DNA of 64,000 bases from Spirochaetia bacterium (GCA_021736475.1 JAIPFV010000001.1:1-64000); one strand, 5' to 3'; counted from the stretch's first letter, positions 16,179 through 26,322 are shown. Numbers and translations are program-made. Notes: generated by a model from the letters alone, not told the origin.

Positions 16179-19100
16179 ATGCTATTCTCTTTGGGAAATA
16201 TTTTAACGCTTTTAATTGTACTGGTTATTCTATCAGTATATCGTCAGCTCGACAAAAACAACCGTTCACTAACTAAGATAAAGCGCTACTCTGAAAAAAT
16301 AAAGGAAGAGCTGGATGGGTTCGTTGAGAGTAAAACTTCGGAAGTAAAGAACTTAGGGATAGAACTGGACGTACACCAAAAAACCGGGAAAGAGATACTG
16401 AAGCGTATCAAAACAGCCGAGGATGAGCTTGAGAATCGGGCCGCGTCGATGCAGCAGATTAATCAGCGGATTGGTGAATATGATAAGGCTTTATCGGAAT
16501 TAAAAGATATGACCACCAAGGTCGATGAAAACCTTCAGCGTCTACATAATGAATCAGAATTCGTGGATAAAGTGGGACGACAGCTGAGCGGAACCCAGGA
16601 GAGGATACAGCATTTAGAAAAACGTTTGCCGGCTATAACGGAAGAGTTCAACAGCTTGAACCAAAAGGCTCTGAAACAGAGTGCTCAAAAGGCCTTTGCC
16701 TATTCAAAGCAGTTGGCTGAAAATCTTGATGAAAAAATCCAGTCCGACGAAGAACGACTATCGGAGTTGAATGGACATATGGATGAGCTGGATACCCGCC
16801 GCGAACAGTTTGCCCGAGAAGCCTTCGAACAAATCCAACATGATCTGGATGAGAAGGTGTACCAGGCTGAGCAGTCCGGTGAAAGGCTCCAGGAACAGCT
16901 GGCACAACAGCTGTCGGAGACAAAGGACTCGATTAAGGCCCAGGGCGACGAAATGTTGGAGCAAATAGAGCATGAGCTGCGTACGCTTAATGGAAATGTA
17001 GAGGATGTAGAGCAGACAATTCAAGAGAAAATTTCCGCTTTTCATGAGCGGGTTAGTGGAATAGAGCAGAAATACCAAAACTCTCTGCAGCAGGCGGCTG
17101 AACGGGGAGTTGCACTTGAACATGAGGCCTTTGCCAAATTAAAAGAGCATATCAACAGTACTATTGAGGAGACCGAGCAGAACTTCCAGCAGAGGGCTGA
17201 GTCACTGCATCAAAAATATACCCAGCAGTATTCCGAGTTTGATGAGCAATTTCAGGAGCTCTCGGAATCGTTAAACCGAAAATATGCGGATCTGAATTCC
17301 GAGACAGACAAGACTGACAGTCATGTACGCCAGAAGCTTGATGCAATGGATACTATGATACGCGACTACGAAGAGCAAATGAACTACCGCTTTGCAAAGA
17401 TGGAAGAAGCGACCCAGGATATTGATTCACTGGATAAGAACCTGCGGCAGGCGATGGACCGAGTTACTACGCGTATACGCGGAGAATTCCAGGAATTCGA
17501 AAAACAGTTAGAACAGGAGAGAGAGGAGCAGCGGCTGAAAGCACAGACGGATATACAGGCAGTTCATGATGCTCTGGCGGAGGTTGAGAACCAGCTTTCG
17601 GAGCTAAAGGATGAGGCCGCTAAGAATGTCTCAACCCGCCTTGAAGAGTTTGAAAGTTCTTTTTATAAGGATTTGGAGGGACGCTCAGAAAAAATCGATG
17701 AGCGCTATGAAGAATGGAAATTGCAATTAGAAAACCGCCTCTCTGAACTGACCGGAGAGCAGGATACTCAGCGTCAGCGGGTAGAAGAGGAGTATAGTGA
17801 TGCCCTCCGGGACCGATTATCAGAATTGCAAAACCGTGTTTATACCCAACAAGAAAAGTTTGAGAACCAAGTGCAGAGCTTTCAAGATAGAATCCAGGAG
17901 AGAATGGACCACACCTCACAGCAGCTCGAGGGGCTGGAGGGCGATTTAAAGGGCGAGATAGAGACAGCCAAGCAGCAGAGTCAGGCTGCTTTTCAAAAAG
18001 AGTTTGCCGACTATCAGTCTGCAAAGGAAGCGCAGCTTAAACGAAGCGAACGCGAGCTGGAAAATGCCCTCGGCGAATTGGAAACCGGAGTCAATGAGCG
18101 CCGTGCCGCTATCGATTCCACTGTTGAATCAACAGAATCTGAGCTGAATGTATGGCGCACTCAAATTGAGCAGCAGATACAATCGGCTGACGAGGATATA
18201 CGCACTCGGTATGAGAATATTCGGAAGGAAATAGACGATACGGTATCGGTACTTAAGGGTGAGTTTGAGGGTCAGCGGGACGAACTCATTCTGCAGTCTC
18301 AGGACCAGCGGACACGTTTAAAGAATGAGCTCAAAGAGATCTCTGACCGGGTACTTGAACTGGAAGGTGAGTTGCAGCGAAAGACGGATTCCGCGTTTGA
18401 AAGCTTTAACCGTGAATATGAGAATTTTATGCTGGAGATTCAAAAGAAAAACCGTGAATTTCAGCTTGATATGGACAAAAAGATCAAAGACTTTCGTTCA
18501 GTATCTCAAGATACCAAAGAGAAAACCGAGCAGATGCAGAAAAAACTGTTCGGCAAAATTGAAGAGGGCTACACCAATCTGCAGGTGAACCTGCAGGAAA
18601 TTGATAAACGACAGAAGAATTTTACCGCCCAGACCAAAATTTTTGATCGGGCAGACTCATTGAAAGATACACTTCAGGAAAACATAGAGGATTTGAAGGG
18701 AGAAATAACCCGGGTCCAGGGACTGAGTGGAGAGATTCGCGAAACAGAAAAGAAATTTATGGCGATCAAAAAAATGGGTGAAGAAGTCGGCAATAAAATG
18801 AACCGCTTTATCAATGAAAAACAGCGTATAGAAGAGATGGAGGGGGACTTTAAGAAGCTTATAAATATCTCGCAAACCATAGATATGAAGCTGGAAAAAG
18901 TAACCGACAGTCATGATACCCTACAGAATATTCAGGCCACTATTCGAAGCCTCGAAGAGCTGGAGCAGAACGTGGAGCAGAAGTATGAGCGGCTAGAAAA
19001 TCGTCAAAAGGTTATCGACAGTACAATTCAGCAGGTGGATAAAAACTTTCAAAAGATTGAAGATCTGGATAAAAATATCGACTCCCTTGAAACCAGGACA

Positions 19101-19511
19101 GCAGAGATGCCTCAGCAGCTGCAGGATGTAGGGCAGCGAATTGTTCAGTTGGCAAATAACAAAGAGAAGGTTGATCAGGCTCTTGAACAGATGGAGCAGA
19201 TGGATGCCATACTAAAGGATGCTGAGGAGCGGACAGAGCGTATGCAGAAAGCCCGTGAATGGCTTGCAAAGACGGAAACCCGTTTAGAGGAGATCAACTC
19301 TCAGGCAAAGGAGCAGGTAAAGCTGCTTGGAACCCTTCTGAAAGAGGGAGGACAGGATGCCAAGCGACAGGAGGGAGCTCCCTCCATGGGTGCTCGCGAT
19401 GTGGTGACCCGGTTGGCACACCAGGGGTGGAGTATTGATGAAATTGTGCGGGCTACCAAGCTTTCCAAAGGCGAAGTTGAGCTTATTCTGGAAATTATAC
19501 CTCGGAAATAG
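16179..19511 (+). CDS. Giant membrane-anchored coiled-coil protein (SpiroCoCo-like)
   Basis: 1110 aa. One N-terminal hydrophobic segment (about residues 3-21) is followed by about 1000 residues of nearly unbroken heptad sequence rich in Glu, Lys, Gln and Arg. A compact C-terminal domain of about 45 residues (MGARDVVTRLAHQGWSID.., then EIVRATKLSKGEVELIL) reads as a helix-turn-helix. The layout matches what I remember of the spirochaete-specific SpiroCoCo coiled-coil family; that name is from memory. It is expected to face the cytosol, as a filament or tether. It lies just upstream of grpE-dnaK-dnaJ. The ATG follows GGGAGTTGGGACC. Whether the HTH binds DNA or protein is open. Confidence 0.8.
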   Translation: MLFSLGNILTLLIVLVILSVYRQLDKNNRSLTKIKRYSEKIKEELDGFVESKTSEVKNLGIELDVHQKTGKEILKRIKTAEDELENRAASMQQINQRIGEYDKALSELKDMTTKVDENLQRLHNESEFVDKVGRQLSGTQERIQHLEKRLPAITEEFNSLNQKALKQSAQKAFAYSKQLAENLDEKIQSDEERLSELNGHMDELDTRREQFAREAFEQIQHDLDEKVYQAEQSGERLQEQLAQQLSETKDSIKAQGDEMLEQIEHELRTLNGNVEDVEQTIQEKISAFHERVSGIEQKYQNSLQQAAERGVALEHEAFAKLKEHINSTIEETEQNFQQRAESLHQKYTQQYSEFDEQFQELSESLNRKYADLNSETDKTDSHVRQKLDAMDTMIRDYEEQMNYRFAKMEEATQDIDSLDKNLRQAMDRVTTRIRGEFQEFEKQLEQEREEQRLKAQTDIQAVHDALAEVENQLSELKDEAAKNVSTRLEEFESSFYKDLEGRSEKIDERYEEWKLQLENRLSELTGEQDTQRQRVEEEYSDALRDRLSELQNRVYTQQEKFENQVQSFQDRIQERMDHTSQQLEGLEGDLKGEIETAKQQSQAAFQKEFADYQSAKEAQLKRSERELENALGELETGVNERRAAIDSTVESTESELNVWRTQIEQQIQSADEDIRTRYENIRKEIDDTVSVLKGEFEGQRDELILQSQDQRTRLKNELKEISDRVLELEGELQRKTDSAFESFNREYENFMLEIQKKNREFQLDMDKKIKDFRSVSQDTKEKTEQMQKKLFGKIEEGYTNLQVNLQEIDKRQKNFTAQTKIFDRADSLKDTLQENIEDLKGEITRVQGLSGEIRETEKKFMAIKKMGEEVGNKMNRFINEKQRIEEMEGDFKKLINISQTIDMKLEKVTDSHDTLQNIQATIRSLEELEQNVEQKYERLENRQKVIDSTIQQVDKNFQKIEDLDKNIDSLETRTAEMPQQLQDVGQRIVQLANNKEKVDQALEQMEQMDAILKDAEERTERMQKAREWLAKTETRLEEINSQAKEQVKLLGTLLKEGGQDAKRQEGAPSMGARDVVTRLAHQGWSIDEIVRATKLSKGEVELILEIIPRK

Positions 19512-19530
19512 TGCTGAAAATTAAAAAAAC

Positions 19531-19559
19531 TTGACGCTGTCATATCGGATTAGTATCTT
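19531..19559 (+). promoter_or_regulatory. grpE-dnaK-dnaJ operon promoter
   Basis: TTGACG (19531-19536), 17-nt spacer, TATCTT (19554-19559). It gives a leader of about 130 nt before the grpE start. No CIRCE inverted repeat (the HrcA site) is visible between here and grpE, so HrcA control at this spot is not supported. Confidence 0.65.
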
Positions 19560-19695
19560 AAAACAGAACAAACAGAAACACATATCTAAGTATCGATATA
19601 ATCGGATATTATAAAACGATTCTTTCGACGGTGATGTGTCCGTTAGTAGCTCGATACAACACAGACATACTACACAGAATGAGAGGGATTTAAGG

Positions 19696-20376
19696 GTGAA
19701 GAAAACCGAAAAAGAAGCAAAAGTAAATGACGATAAGCAGTCGGAAGCAACGCCGTTGTCGGCTGAAGAAAAGGGCGACGCAAAACAAAGCAGTGAAGAG
19801 GCTATTGAACAAGCGGAGCGGCAAGCGGAACAAATTGAAGATCTAAATGCGCAGATTGATGCCCTGAAAGCTGAAAATAGTGAATTAAAAAACCAATATC
19901 TGCGAAAGCAGGCCGATTTTGAGAATTTCCGTAAGCGGATGCAGCGTGAAAAACAAGAATCAATAAAATATGCTAATTCCAACCTTTTGCAGGACTTGGT
20001 TACCATTATTGACGATTTTGAACGGGCAATACGTTCATCTGAGGAGTCTCGAGATTTCGAGAGCTTTCATTCCGGTATCAAAATGATCGAGCATCAGTTT
20101 GTAAACATGCTGGAACGGAAATACGGGCTGACCCGTATGGAGAGTGAAGGGAAAGAGTTCGATCCCCAGCAGCACGAAGCGATCAATATGGAAGAGTCGC
20201 CGGAAGTTGATGTACAGACCGTTGTCGAGGATTACCAAAAAGGGTATCTGCTAAACGACCGAGTTCTTAGGCATGCAAAAGTAAAGGTTGCTATACCGGC
20301 CCCGGAGCAGACCGATGAGAAAGATTCGGAGGTCGCGGAGCCTCAGCAGAAGAACGAGAACCACCCGGCAGATTAG
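19696..20376 (+). CDS. grpE: Nucleotide-exchange factor GrpE
   Basis: 226 aa from GTG at 19696, chosen because GAGAGGGA lies 7 nt upstream. An earlier in-frame GTG (19636) would add 20 residues without a ribosome site. An acidic disordered N-terminus (about 1-55) is followed by the long dimer coiled coil (IEDLNAQIDALKAENSELKN), then QADFENFRKRMQRE and the C-terminal beta domain (VVEDYQKGYLLNDRVLRHA). It swaps ADP for ATP on DnaK in the cytosol. The order grpE-dnaK-dnaJ is conserved. Confidence 0.95.
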   Translation: MKKTEKEAKVNDDKQSEATPLSAEEKGDAKQSSEEAIEQAERQAEQIEDLNAQIDALKAENSELKNQYLRKQADFENFRKRMQREKQESIKYANSNLLQDLVTIIDDFERAIRSSEESRDFESFHSGIKMIEHQFVNMLERKYGLTRMESEGKEFDPQQHEAINMEESPEVDVQTVVEDYQKGYLLNDRVLRHAKVKVAIPAPEQTDEKDSEVAEPQQKNENHPAD

Positions 20377-20503
20377 CTGTCGTGGAAGATGCTAAATACC
20401 TCTTCTTTTGTAGGGGGCTGGGCTGACTATCGATGTGAATAAAATGGCGTTTGCCATTGTAAATATTGAATTGAATAGAAAATAATAAAGAGGAGAATCA
20501 ATA

Positions 20504-22465
20504 ATGGGACGGATTATTGGAATTGATCTTGGAACAACAAACTCATGTGTTGCTGTAATGGAAGGAAACGAGTCGGTGGTAATACAGAATGCCGAAGGTC
20601 AGCGGACCACTCCTTCGATTGTAGGTTTCACAAATAAGGGTGAACGACTGGTCGGTCAGCCGGCCAAAAACCAGATAGTAACAAACCCCGAGAATACCAT
20701 ATACTCGATAAAGAGATTCATGGGACGCCAGTTTTCGGAGGTGCCTTCAGAAATTCAGATGGTATCCTACCATACGAGCGAAGCCTCCAGCGGCGAGGTA
20801 CGGGTAAAGGCCCATGATAAAGAGTACACCCCCCAAGAGGTCTCTGCTATGGTTCTTCAGAAAATGAAGCAAACCGCAGAGGATTACCTTGGCGAAGAGG
20901 TAAAAGAAGCAGTTATTACCGTACCGGCTTACTTTAACGACAGTCAACGCCAGGCTACAAAGGATGCAGGACGAATCGCCGGTTTGGATGTAAAGCGTAT
21001 TGTGAATGAGCCAACTGCGGCTTCTCTGGCGTACGGACTTGGAAAAGAGAATAAAGAGGAACGAATTGCCGTATACGACTTTGGCGGCGGTACTTTTGAT
21101 ATTTCGATACTTGAACTTGGTGACGGGGTATTTGAAGTAAAATCTACTCATGGTGATACCCATTTGGGTGGTGATAATATTGACCAGCGGATTATCGATT
21201 GGCTTGTGCAGAGCTTTAAAAATGATCATGGAATCGACTTGTCCCAGGACAGAATGGCATTGCAGCGACTGAAAGAGGCTTCTGAAAAAGCAAAAATTGA
21301 GCTGTCCAGTACGCAGACAACAGAAATTAACCTGCCCTTCATTACCGCTGACAATACCGGGCCAAAGCATCTTCAGTACAGCTTGACTCGAGCTAAGTTC
21401 GAGCAGATGATCAGCGATCTGATTGATCGCACGAAGGGTCCCTGTGAGAGCGCGCTGAAAGATGCAGGCGTTACAGCTGACCAGGTTGATGAGATTATAC
21501 TGGTAGGCGGCAGCACCCGTATTCCCGCGGTTCAGAACTCAGTTAAAGAGATATTCGGGAAGGATCCGCACAAAGGTGTGAATCCTGACGAAGTTGTTGC
21601 TATGGGAGCTGCAATTCAGGGGGGTATCCTTGGCGGTGACGTGAAAGATGTACTGCTGTTGGATGTTACTCCTCTTTCCCTTGGCATTGAAACCTTGGGC
21701 GGGGTGTTTACTAAGCTGATTGAGCGAAACACTACTATTCCAACCCGGAAGAGCCAGATATTCTCTACCGCAGCGGATAACCAAAATGCTGTATCAATCC
21801 ATGTGCTGCAGGGTGAACGTGAGATGGCGAATCAGAACCGAACCCTCGGTCGATTCGATCTGGTAGGTATTCCGCCCGCTCCACGGGGAGTCCCACAGAT
21901 TGAAGTAACCTTTGATATTGATGCAAATGGAATTGTACATGTGTCGGCAAAAGACCTCGGCACCGGAAAAGAGCAGAAGATTCGTATCGAGTCTTCCTCC
22001 GGGCTTTCGGAAGATGAAATTAATAAGATGGTCAAAGAGGCCGAAGAGCATGCGGAAGAAGATAAAACGGCTCGCGAAAAGATCGAAGTTCGCAACGAAG
22101 CCGACAGCCTGATCTACTCAACCGATAAATCACTTAGTGATTATGGCGATAAGATAGGCGATGAAGAAAAACAGAAAATTGAGGCAGCCAAAGACGAGTT
22201 GAAGAAAGCTATGGAGGCCGATGATCTTGAAGAGATGCGCTCGAAGATGGAGGCGCTCAAACAGGCCTCCTACAAGCTGGCTGAAGAGGTGTATAAGCAA
22301 ACCGGCGGACAAGAGCAAGAAGGAGCAGCTGGAGCAGCCGGCGGTGCTGGCACCGGAGCTGCCGAAGGCGGGGAGCAAACCGGCGGAGCCGAGAGCGGCA
22401 GTGGCGAAAACGTTGAGGATGTAGACTACGAAGTTGTTGATGACGAAGACGAATCGAAAAGCTAA
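20504..22465 (+). CDS. dnaK: Hsp70 chaperone DnaK
   Basis: 653 aa, normal length. The ATPase domain starts [20 protein letters not shown] and includes [17 protein letters not shown] and [14 protein letters not shown]. The substrate domain includes [17 protein letters not shown]. The C-terminal lid ends in a Gly/Ala/Glu-rich tail and the acidic [15 protein letters not shown]. The ATG follows AGAGGAG. A small hairpin (AATGGC/GCCATT, 20443-20458) lies in the 127-base gap after grpE; its meaning is unclear. The identity is secure. Confidence 0.98.
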   Translation: MGRIIGIDLGTTNSCVAVMEGNESVVIQNAEGQRTTPSIVGFTNKGERLVGQPAKNQIVTNPENTIYSIKRFMGRQFSEVPSEIQMVSYHTSEASSGEVRVKAHDKEYTPQEVSAMVLQKMKQTAEDYLGEEVKEAVITVPAYFNDSQRQATKDAGRIAGLDVKRIVNEPTAASLAYGLGKENKEERIAVYDFGGGTFDISILELGDGVFEVKSTHGDTHLGGDNIDQRIIDWLVQSFKNDHGIDLSQDRMALQRLKEASEKAKIELSSTQTTEINLPFITADNTGPKHLQYSLTRAKFEQMISDLIDRTKGPCESALKDAGVTADQVDEIILVGGSTRIPAVQNSVKEIFGKDPHKGVNPDEVVAMGAAIQGGILGGDVKDVLLLDVTPLSLGIETLGGVFTKLIERNTTIPTRKSQIFSTAADNQNAVSIHVLQGEREMANQNRTLGRFDLVGIPPAPRGVPQIEVTFDIDANGIVHVSAKDLGTGKEQKIRIESSSGLSEDEINKMVKEAEEHAEEDKTAREKIEVRNEADSLIYSTDKSLSDYGDKIGDEEKQKIEAAKDELKKAMEADDLEEMRSKMEALKQASYKLAEEVYKQTGGQEQEGAAGAAGGAGTGAAEGGEQTGGAESGSGENVEDVDYEVVDDEDESKS

Positions 22466-22480
22466 AGGGTGAGTTAAACT

Positions 22481-23629
22481 GTGGCTAAACGAGACTACTA
22501 CGAAGTTCTGGGGGTTCCGAAAGGGGCCTCCAAGGACGACATAAAAAAGGCATACCGAAAGCTCGCAGTCAAATATCATCCAGACCGTAACCCGGAGGAT
22601 TCCAAAGCTGAAGAGTTGTTCAAGGAAGCTTCCGAGGCGTACGAAGTGCTTAGCGACGATAAAAAGCGGCAAGCCTACGATCAATTTGGTTTTGCCGGCG
22701 TCGAAGGCATGGGCGGTGGAGGAGGCGGAGGTTCGCAGGACTTCTCCTCCGGCTTCCGTGATTTTGAAGATATATTTGGTGATTTTGGCGACATCTTTGG
22801 GTCTTTCTTCGGAGGCGGAGGTGGAGGCGGTGGACGCCGCGGTTCTTCGCGAACATCGGCCCAGCGTGGTGCTGACCTGCGCTATAATTTAGAAATACCC
22901 TTCAAAGATGCCGTTTTTGGAACTAAGGTAGAAATTTCCTATGAACGTCATGTGACCTGTCCGGGATGCGGTGGCAATGGAGCCGAGACCGGCAGCGGAC
23001 GTAAGGTCTGCCCCACTTGTGGGGGCAGTGGACAGGTTCGCCGGAGCTCCGGTTTCTTCTCTATAGCCTCTCCTTGTCCTACGTGTAACGGAGAGGGGTA
23101 TATAATTGAGAATCCCTGTGACATGTGTAAAGGCAACGGGGTGATCTCAAAACCACAGAAACTGAAGGTAACCATACCGCCGGGGATCGAAAGTGGAAAG
23201 CGCATAAATATACCTGGTCAGGGAGATGCCGGCCCGAATGGGGGGCCCTCCGGAGATCTGTATGTATATGTTCGTGTACAACCACATGACTATTTCGAAC
23301 GACACGGTAACGATATTTATTGTGTAATTCCAATTACCTTTACACAAGCCGCCTTGGGGGCCGAAATTATGGTTCCTACCCTCGAGGGGAAGAAAGTAAA
23401 AGTAAAGGTTCCGTCGTCTACCCAGAACGGAAAGGTTTTGCGACTGAAAAATGAAGGGGTACCCCACTTGCATAATAGCAACCGCAGGGGCGACCTTTAC
23501 ATAAAGATCAGGGTTGAGGTACCTAAAAAGCTCTCTGCCCGTGGCAAGGAGCTTCTGAAAGAGCTATCTGAGCTGGAGGGAGAAAACAAATCTCCCGATC
23601 CGGTACCTCTGGCAGAACTGAGTATGTGA
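22481..23629 (+). CDS. dnaJ: Hsp40 co-chaperone DnaJ
   Basis: 382 aa, class A J protein. The J domain has HPD ([11 protein letters not shown]). A Gly/Phe-rich linker with two long Gly runs follows, then four CxxCxGxG zinc repeats ([32 protein letters not shown]) and the C-terminal substrate domains. The start is GTG at 22481 with AAGGGTGAG upstream, 15 bases after dnaK. It delivers clients to DnaK and stimulates its ATPase. A strong terminator follows. Confidence 0.97.
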   Translation: MAKRDYYEVLGVPKGASKDDIKKAYRKLAVKYHPDRNPEDSKAEELFKEASEAYEVLSDDKKRQAYDQFGFAGVEGMGGGGGGGSQDFSSGFRDFEDIFGDFGDIFGSFFGGGGGGGGRRGSSRTSAQRGADLRYNLEIPFKDAVFGTKVEISYERHVTCPGCGGNGAETGSGRKVCPTCGGSGQVRRSSGFFSIASPCPTCNGEGYIIENPCDMCKGNGVISKPQKLKVTIPPGIESGKRINIPGQGDAGPNGGPSGDLYVYVRVQPHDYFERHGNDIYCVIPITFTQAALGAEIMVPTLEGKKVKVKVPSSTQNGKVLRLKNEGVPHLHNSNRRGDLYIKIRVEVPKKLSARGKELLKELSELEGENKSPDPVPLAELSM

Positions 23630-23659
23630 TGGTAAAATGATTCTATCCGGTTCAATGAG

Positions 23660-23690
23660 CGTCGATCGCCCCTGGTGGTCGGCGTTTTTT
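23660..23690 (+). terminator. Terminator of grpE-dnaK-dnaJ
   Basis: An 11-bp stem with G-U wobbles (CGTCGATCGCC with GGTGGTCGGCG), loop CCT, then six T. It ends the chaperone operon 31-61 bases after the dnaJ stop. Confidence 0.85.
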
Positions 23691-23792
23691 GTATGTATTC
23701 CTAAATGTTATAAACGGTGCTGACCGATAAGTAGAAAGTGTAGAACCTGCCACCCCGGAACCAGGTGCGTGAGCATATAACAGGAGTGATGA

Positions 23793-24248
23793 GTGCTGAA
23801 TAGAAAACTGGTGATACTTGCGGGTATCTTAATTCTGTTAATAGTATTGGGTGCGCCGCTTGGGGCCGAGGAAGATAAGACTCGCGATCTGAGCGTCGAT
23901 GCACGGATGGAAGAATTTTATGACCTTGAAGATACTGAACCTGCCATTGAACTTGATTCAAATCAGAACGGAAGAGTCGACTACCTCATTAAGACCGGAG
24001 AAGATGGAAAAAAAATGATGGAGGTGCTTGATTATGACCATAACGGTACCATGGATGACTTTTACATGTATGACCATGGAGTACTTATCCAGAGGGCTAT
24101 AGATTCAAATGCCGATGGGAATATAGATATTTGGGTCTACCTCGAAGAGGGAGTATATATTGCCAGGTATGAGGAAGATACCAATTTTGATGGTACAATG
24201 GACCGCGTAAAAAATTATGATACCAAAGACAACGGAGAGAAAAAATAA
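23793..24248 (+). CDS. Small exported protein with EF-hand-like Asp loops
   Basis: 151 aa; GTG start behind CAGGAG. Signal peptide with a hydrophobic core at residues 6-20, cleaved after LGA. The mature part carries four similar loops, DSNQNGRVDY, DYDHNGTMDD, DSNADGNIDI and DTNFDGTMDR, each of the Dx(N/D)x(N/D)GxxD kind that binds Ca2+ in dockerin/EF-hand-like repeats. The loops are spaced about 20-30 residues apart. The family is not recognised. It probably binds calcium outside the inner membrane. The stop shares one base with the rlmB start. Confidence 0.75.
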   Translation: MLNRKLVILAGILILLIVLGAPLGAEEDKTRDLSVDARMEEFYDLEDTEPAIELDSNQNGRVDYLIKTGEDGKKMMEVLDYDHNGTMDDFYMYDHGVLIQRAIDSNADGNIDIWVYLEEGVYIARYEEDTNFDGTMDRVKNYDTKDNGEKK

Positions 24249-24979
24249 TGCAGACAGGAATTAGCGGCTTCCATGCAATTGAAGAGGCCTTAAAGACGGG
24301 AAAAGGAAAGGGGACCCTGTATGTGAGCCGAAAATCAGCCCGAATTGACTCTCTTATAAAACTGGCAGAGGAAAAACGGGTTACGGTAAAGCGGGAGTCT
24401 GATGAAGCCCTCAATAAGCTGGCAGGGGAGGGGCAAGAGCACCGTGGAGCCGTGTATTTGCAGAGATCGGTAAAAACAAAGTATAAAGATGTAAAAGCAT
24501 TTATTGAGTCAGTTGAATCAATGGAGCTTAGGAACTCGGTTGTTCTCGTTCTGGACGAAATAACTGATCCCCAAAACCTAGGGGCAATACTTCGCAGTGC
24601 CGATCAGTTTGCTGTGGATCTGGTTGTGCTTCCCGAGCGTAGAAGCGCCAAGCTGAGCAGTACGGTTAACAAAACTTCTGCGGGAGCAAGTGCGTATATT
24701 CCTGTGGTGGTAGTTAAAAACCTACGGAGAAGCATTAGCGAGCTAAAAGAGGCCGGTTTCTGGGTGTACGGTGCCGATATCAAAGGTACAAAAGTGCAGG
24801 ATGTCGAGTTTTCCGAGCGAGCAGTAGTGGTGCTGGGGGCTGAAGGCAAGGGCTTGAGTAGATTGATTCTTGAAGAGTGTGATCATGTGGTCACTATACC
24901 TACCAGCGGGCGAGTTGATTCACTTAATGTGTCGGTTGCAGCCGGGATTATGCTGTATGAGCTGCGACGGCAGCCATAG
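24248..24979 (+). CDS. rlmB: TrmH/RlmB-family RNA 2'-O-methyltransferase
   Basis: 243 aa SPOUT methyltransferase. An N-terminal L30e-like substrate domain (about 1-75) is followed by the knotted catalytic domain with DEITDPQNLGAILRSADQF (motif 1), VVVLGAEGKGLSRLI (motif 2) and IPTSGRVDSLNVSVAAGIML (motif 3). The best fit is RlmB, which 2'-O-methylates G2251 of 23S rRNA. A close TrmH-type paralogue cannot be excluded. The start overlaps the upstream stop by one base (TAATG). Confidence 0.88.
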   Translation: MQTGISGFHAIEEALKTGKGKGTLYVSRKSARIDSLIKLAEEKRVTVKRESDEALNKLAGEGQEHRGAVYLQRSVKTKYKDVKAFIESVESMELRNSVVLVLDEITDPQNLGAILRSADQFAVDLVVLPERRSAKLSSTVNKTSAGASAYIPVVVVKNLRRSISELKEAGFWVYGADIKGTKVQDVEFSERAVVVLGAEGKGLSRLILEECDHVVTIPTSGRVDSLNVSVAAGIMLYELRRQP

Positions 24980-24989
24980 AGCTGAGGCC

Positions 24990-26246
24990 TTACTCTTCGA
25001 AGAACCTGTTACCAATATCCTCCCGGTTCCATGCGCCGGGAAAGGATACTCTCTTGATACCCTTATAGGCATGGGAGTTCGCTTTTACAATATTTTCTCC
25101 GAGTCCTACTACTGTAAAACAGCGTCCACCGTTGGTGTAGATGTGTCCATCCCCGTTTTTGTGGGTAGCTCCGTGAAAAACGAGTGTCTCCCGCTCGGGA
25201 AAGATTGAATCGATCTGGACTGCCTGCGATTGCGGTTGCCGCTCCGGATATCCCTCTCCGGCAATAACTACCCCTACCGCAGATTGTGTTGACAGCTCAA
25301 GCTCGAACTGATCGAGGCTCTGCTTATCGATAGCCCGCAACAGGCTCACAAAATCCGATTTTATGAGGGGCAGGATAACCTGGGCTTCAGGATTGCCGAA
25401 TTTTACATGATAAGATGTAAGCTTAGCTCCTCCATCCTGAATCAGCAAGCTGAAAAAGAAAACCCCTTTATAGCTTAGCTGCTCCTTTTGCAAACCCTTT
25501 AAGGTGGGCTCTATTATTTCTGTGCGAATCTTTGAATATGTTCGTGACGATAGGACGGGAACCGGACAAATGGCTCCCATGCCGTTCGTAATGGACCCTG
25601 TGTCGTTATCCATGGCTTTGGTGTAGTCGGAAGCCGGAGGAAGAATTAAATGGTTCTTACCATCTGTAAAGGCAGATATGGACAGGTTATAGCCGGGTTC
25701 AAATTTCTCTACCAGAAGGGTATCTTCCTCTAAAATTTGTTTTCCGAAGGCGGTAAGTTTGTTGATATCCGTGGAGTCGAATACATTCATATTTGAAACA
25801 GGATGGTTTCTTTTTAGAACGAGGTGCTCCCCGTGGTGAGCCTCTATATACTGCTTGAAACTTTCAAACTCAGAAAACTCTTCTGCCTCGGTAGTCGGGA
25901 CCCTGTGGCGCTGCATAAATTCGCGAGCATAATGCCTATCCTGTTCCAGTTGCGCTGCAGCTTTGGTCGCCCCGAATGCGCTTATGCCGGCTTTTTCCAG
26001 AGCTTCTACCATGCCGTTGTGTTGTGCAGTTGCGGTGGCTACCAGGCAATAGTCAATTGACCATGATGTACACAGTTTGGTGACCTCTGCAGGGTTATTT
26101 GAGTCGTTGAGAGTTATATTTTCGGCAATTTCGGCGGTGCCTGAATTACCGGGTGCTACATACAGTCCTGTTATTAAGTGACTTTTTTCCAGAGCCCATG
26201 CCAAAGCATGTGCTTTTGCTCCGGAACCGAGTATAAGAACTTTCAC
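24990..26246 (-). CDS. Divergent PurD-like ATP-grasp protein
   Basis: 418 aa. The fold and order follow phosphoribosylamine-glycine ligase: VKVLILGSGAKAHALAWAL at the N-terminus, then FGATKAAAQLEQDRHYAREF, then YTKAMDNDTGSITNGMGAI. The start is taken as GTG at 26246 because GGAGG lies 5 nt upstream and PurD proteins begin MKVL; an in-frame GTG four codons earlier is possible. Key sites are altered. The Gly-rich ATP loop of PurD is replaced by KRNHPVSNMN (145-154). The metal-binding Glu and Asn before RFGDPE are Ser278 and His280, and GDPE reads GNPE. The N-terminal GGREH is GAKAH. It may not catalyse the PurD reaction. No other pur gene is nearby. Confidence 0.75.
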   Translation of the reverse strand: MKVLILGSGAKAHALAWALEKSHLITGLYVAPGNSGTAEIAENITLNDSNNPAEVTKLCTSWSIDYCLVATATAQHNGMVEALEKAGISAFGATKAAAQLEQDRHYAREFMQRHRVPTTEAEEFSEFESFKQYIEAHHGEHLVLKRNHPVSNMNVFDSTDINKLTAFGKQILEEDTLLVEKFEPGYNLSISAFTDGKNHLILPPASDYTKAMDNDTGSITNGMGAICPVPVLSSRTYSKIRTEIIEPTLKGLQKEQLSYKGVFFFSLLIQDGGAKLTSYHVKFGNPEAQVILPLIKSDFVSLLRAIDKQSLDQFELELSTQSAVGVVIAGEGYPERQPQSQAVQIDSIFPERETLVFHGATHKNGDGHIYTNGGRCFTVVGLGENIVKANSHAYKGIKRVSFPGAWNREDIGNRFFEE

Positions 26247-26322
26247 ATGAACCTCCACAGTCGGTGAATTCGCTGATGATACCCATTCTTACATTTTAAA
26301 TAGATCTTCTCAAGACCGTGGA

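Noticed and set aside
19560-19695. CIRCE/HrcA operator before grpE
   Set aside because: I looked for the TTAGCACTC-N9-GAGTGCTAA inverted repeat in the grpE leader and found none.
19521-20006. 161-aa minus-strand ORF opposite grpE
   Set aside because: Cys/Ser/Phe-rich shadow of the grpE coding strand with no start signal; grpE is certain.
20443-20458. 6-bp hairpin AATGGC/GCCATT upstream of dnaK as a terminator or thermosensor
   Set aside because: Too short, no T-run, and it does not reach the dnaK ribosome site; not enough to call a function.
22130-22684. 184-aa minus-strand ORF opposite the dnaK end and dnaJ start
   Set aside because: Shadow of two secure genes and their short junction.
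22700-22850. GGA/GGC-rich repeats in dnaJ as a DNA repeat element
   Set aside because: They simply encode the Gly/Phe-rich linker that all class A J proteins have.
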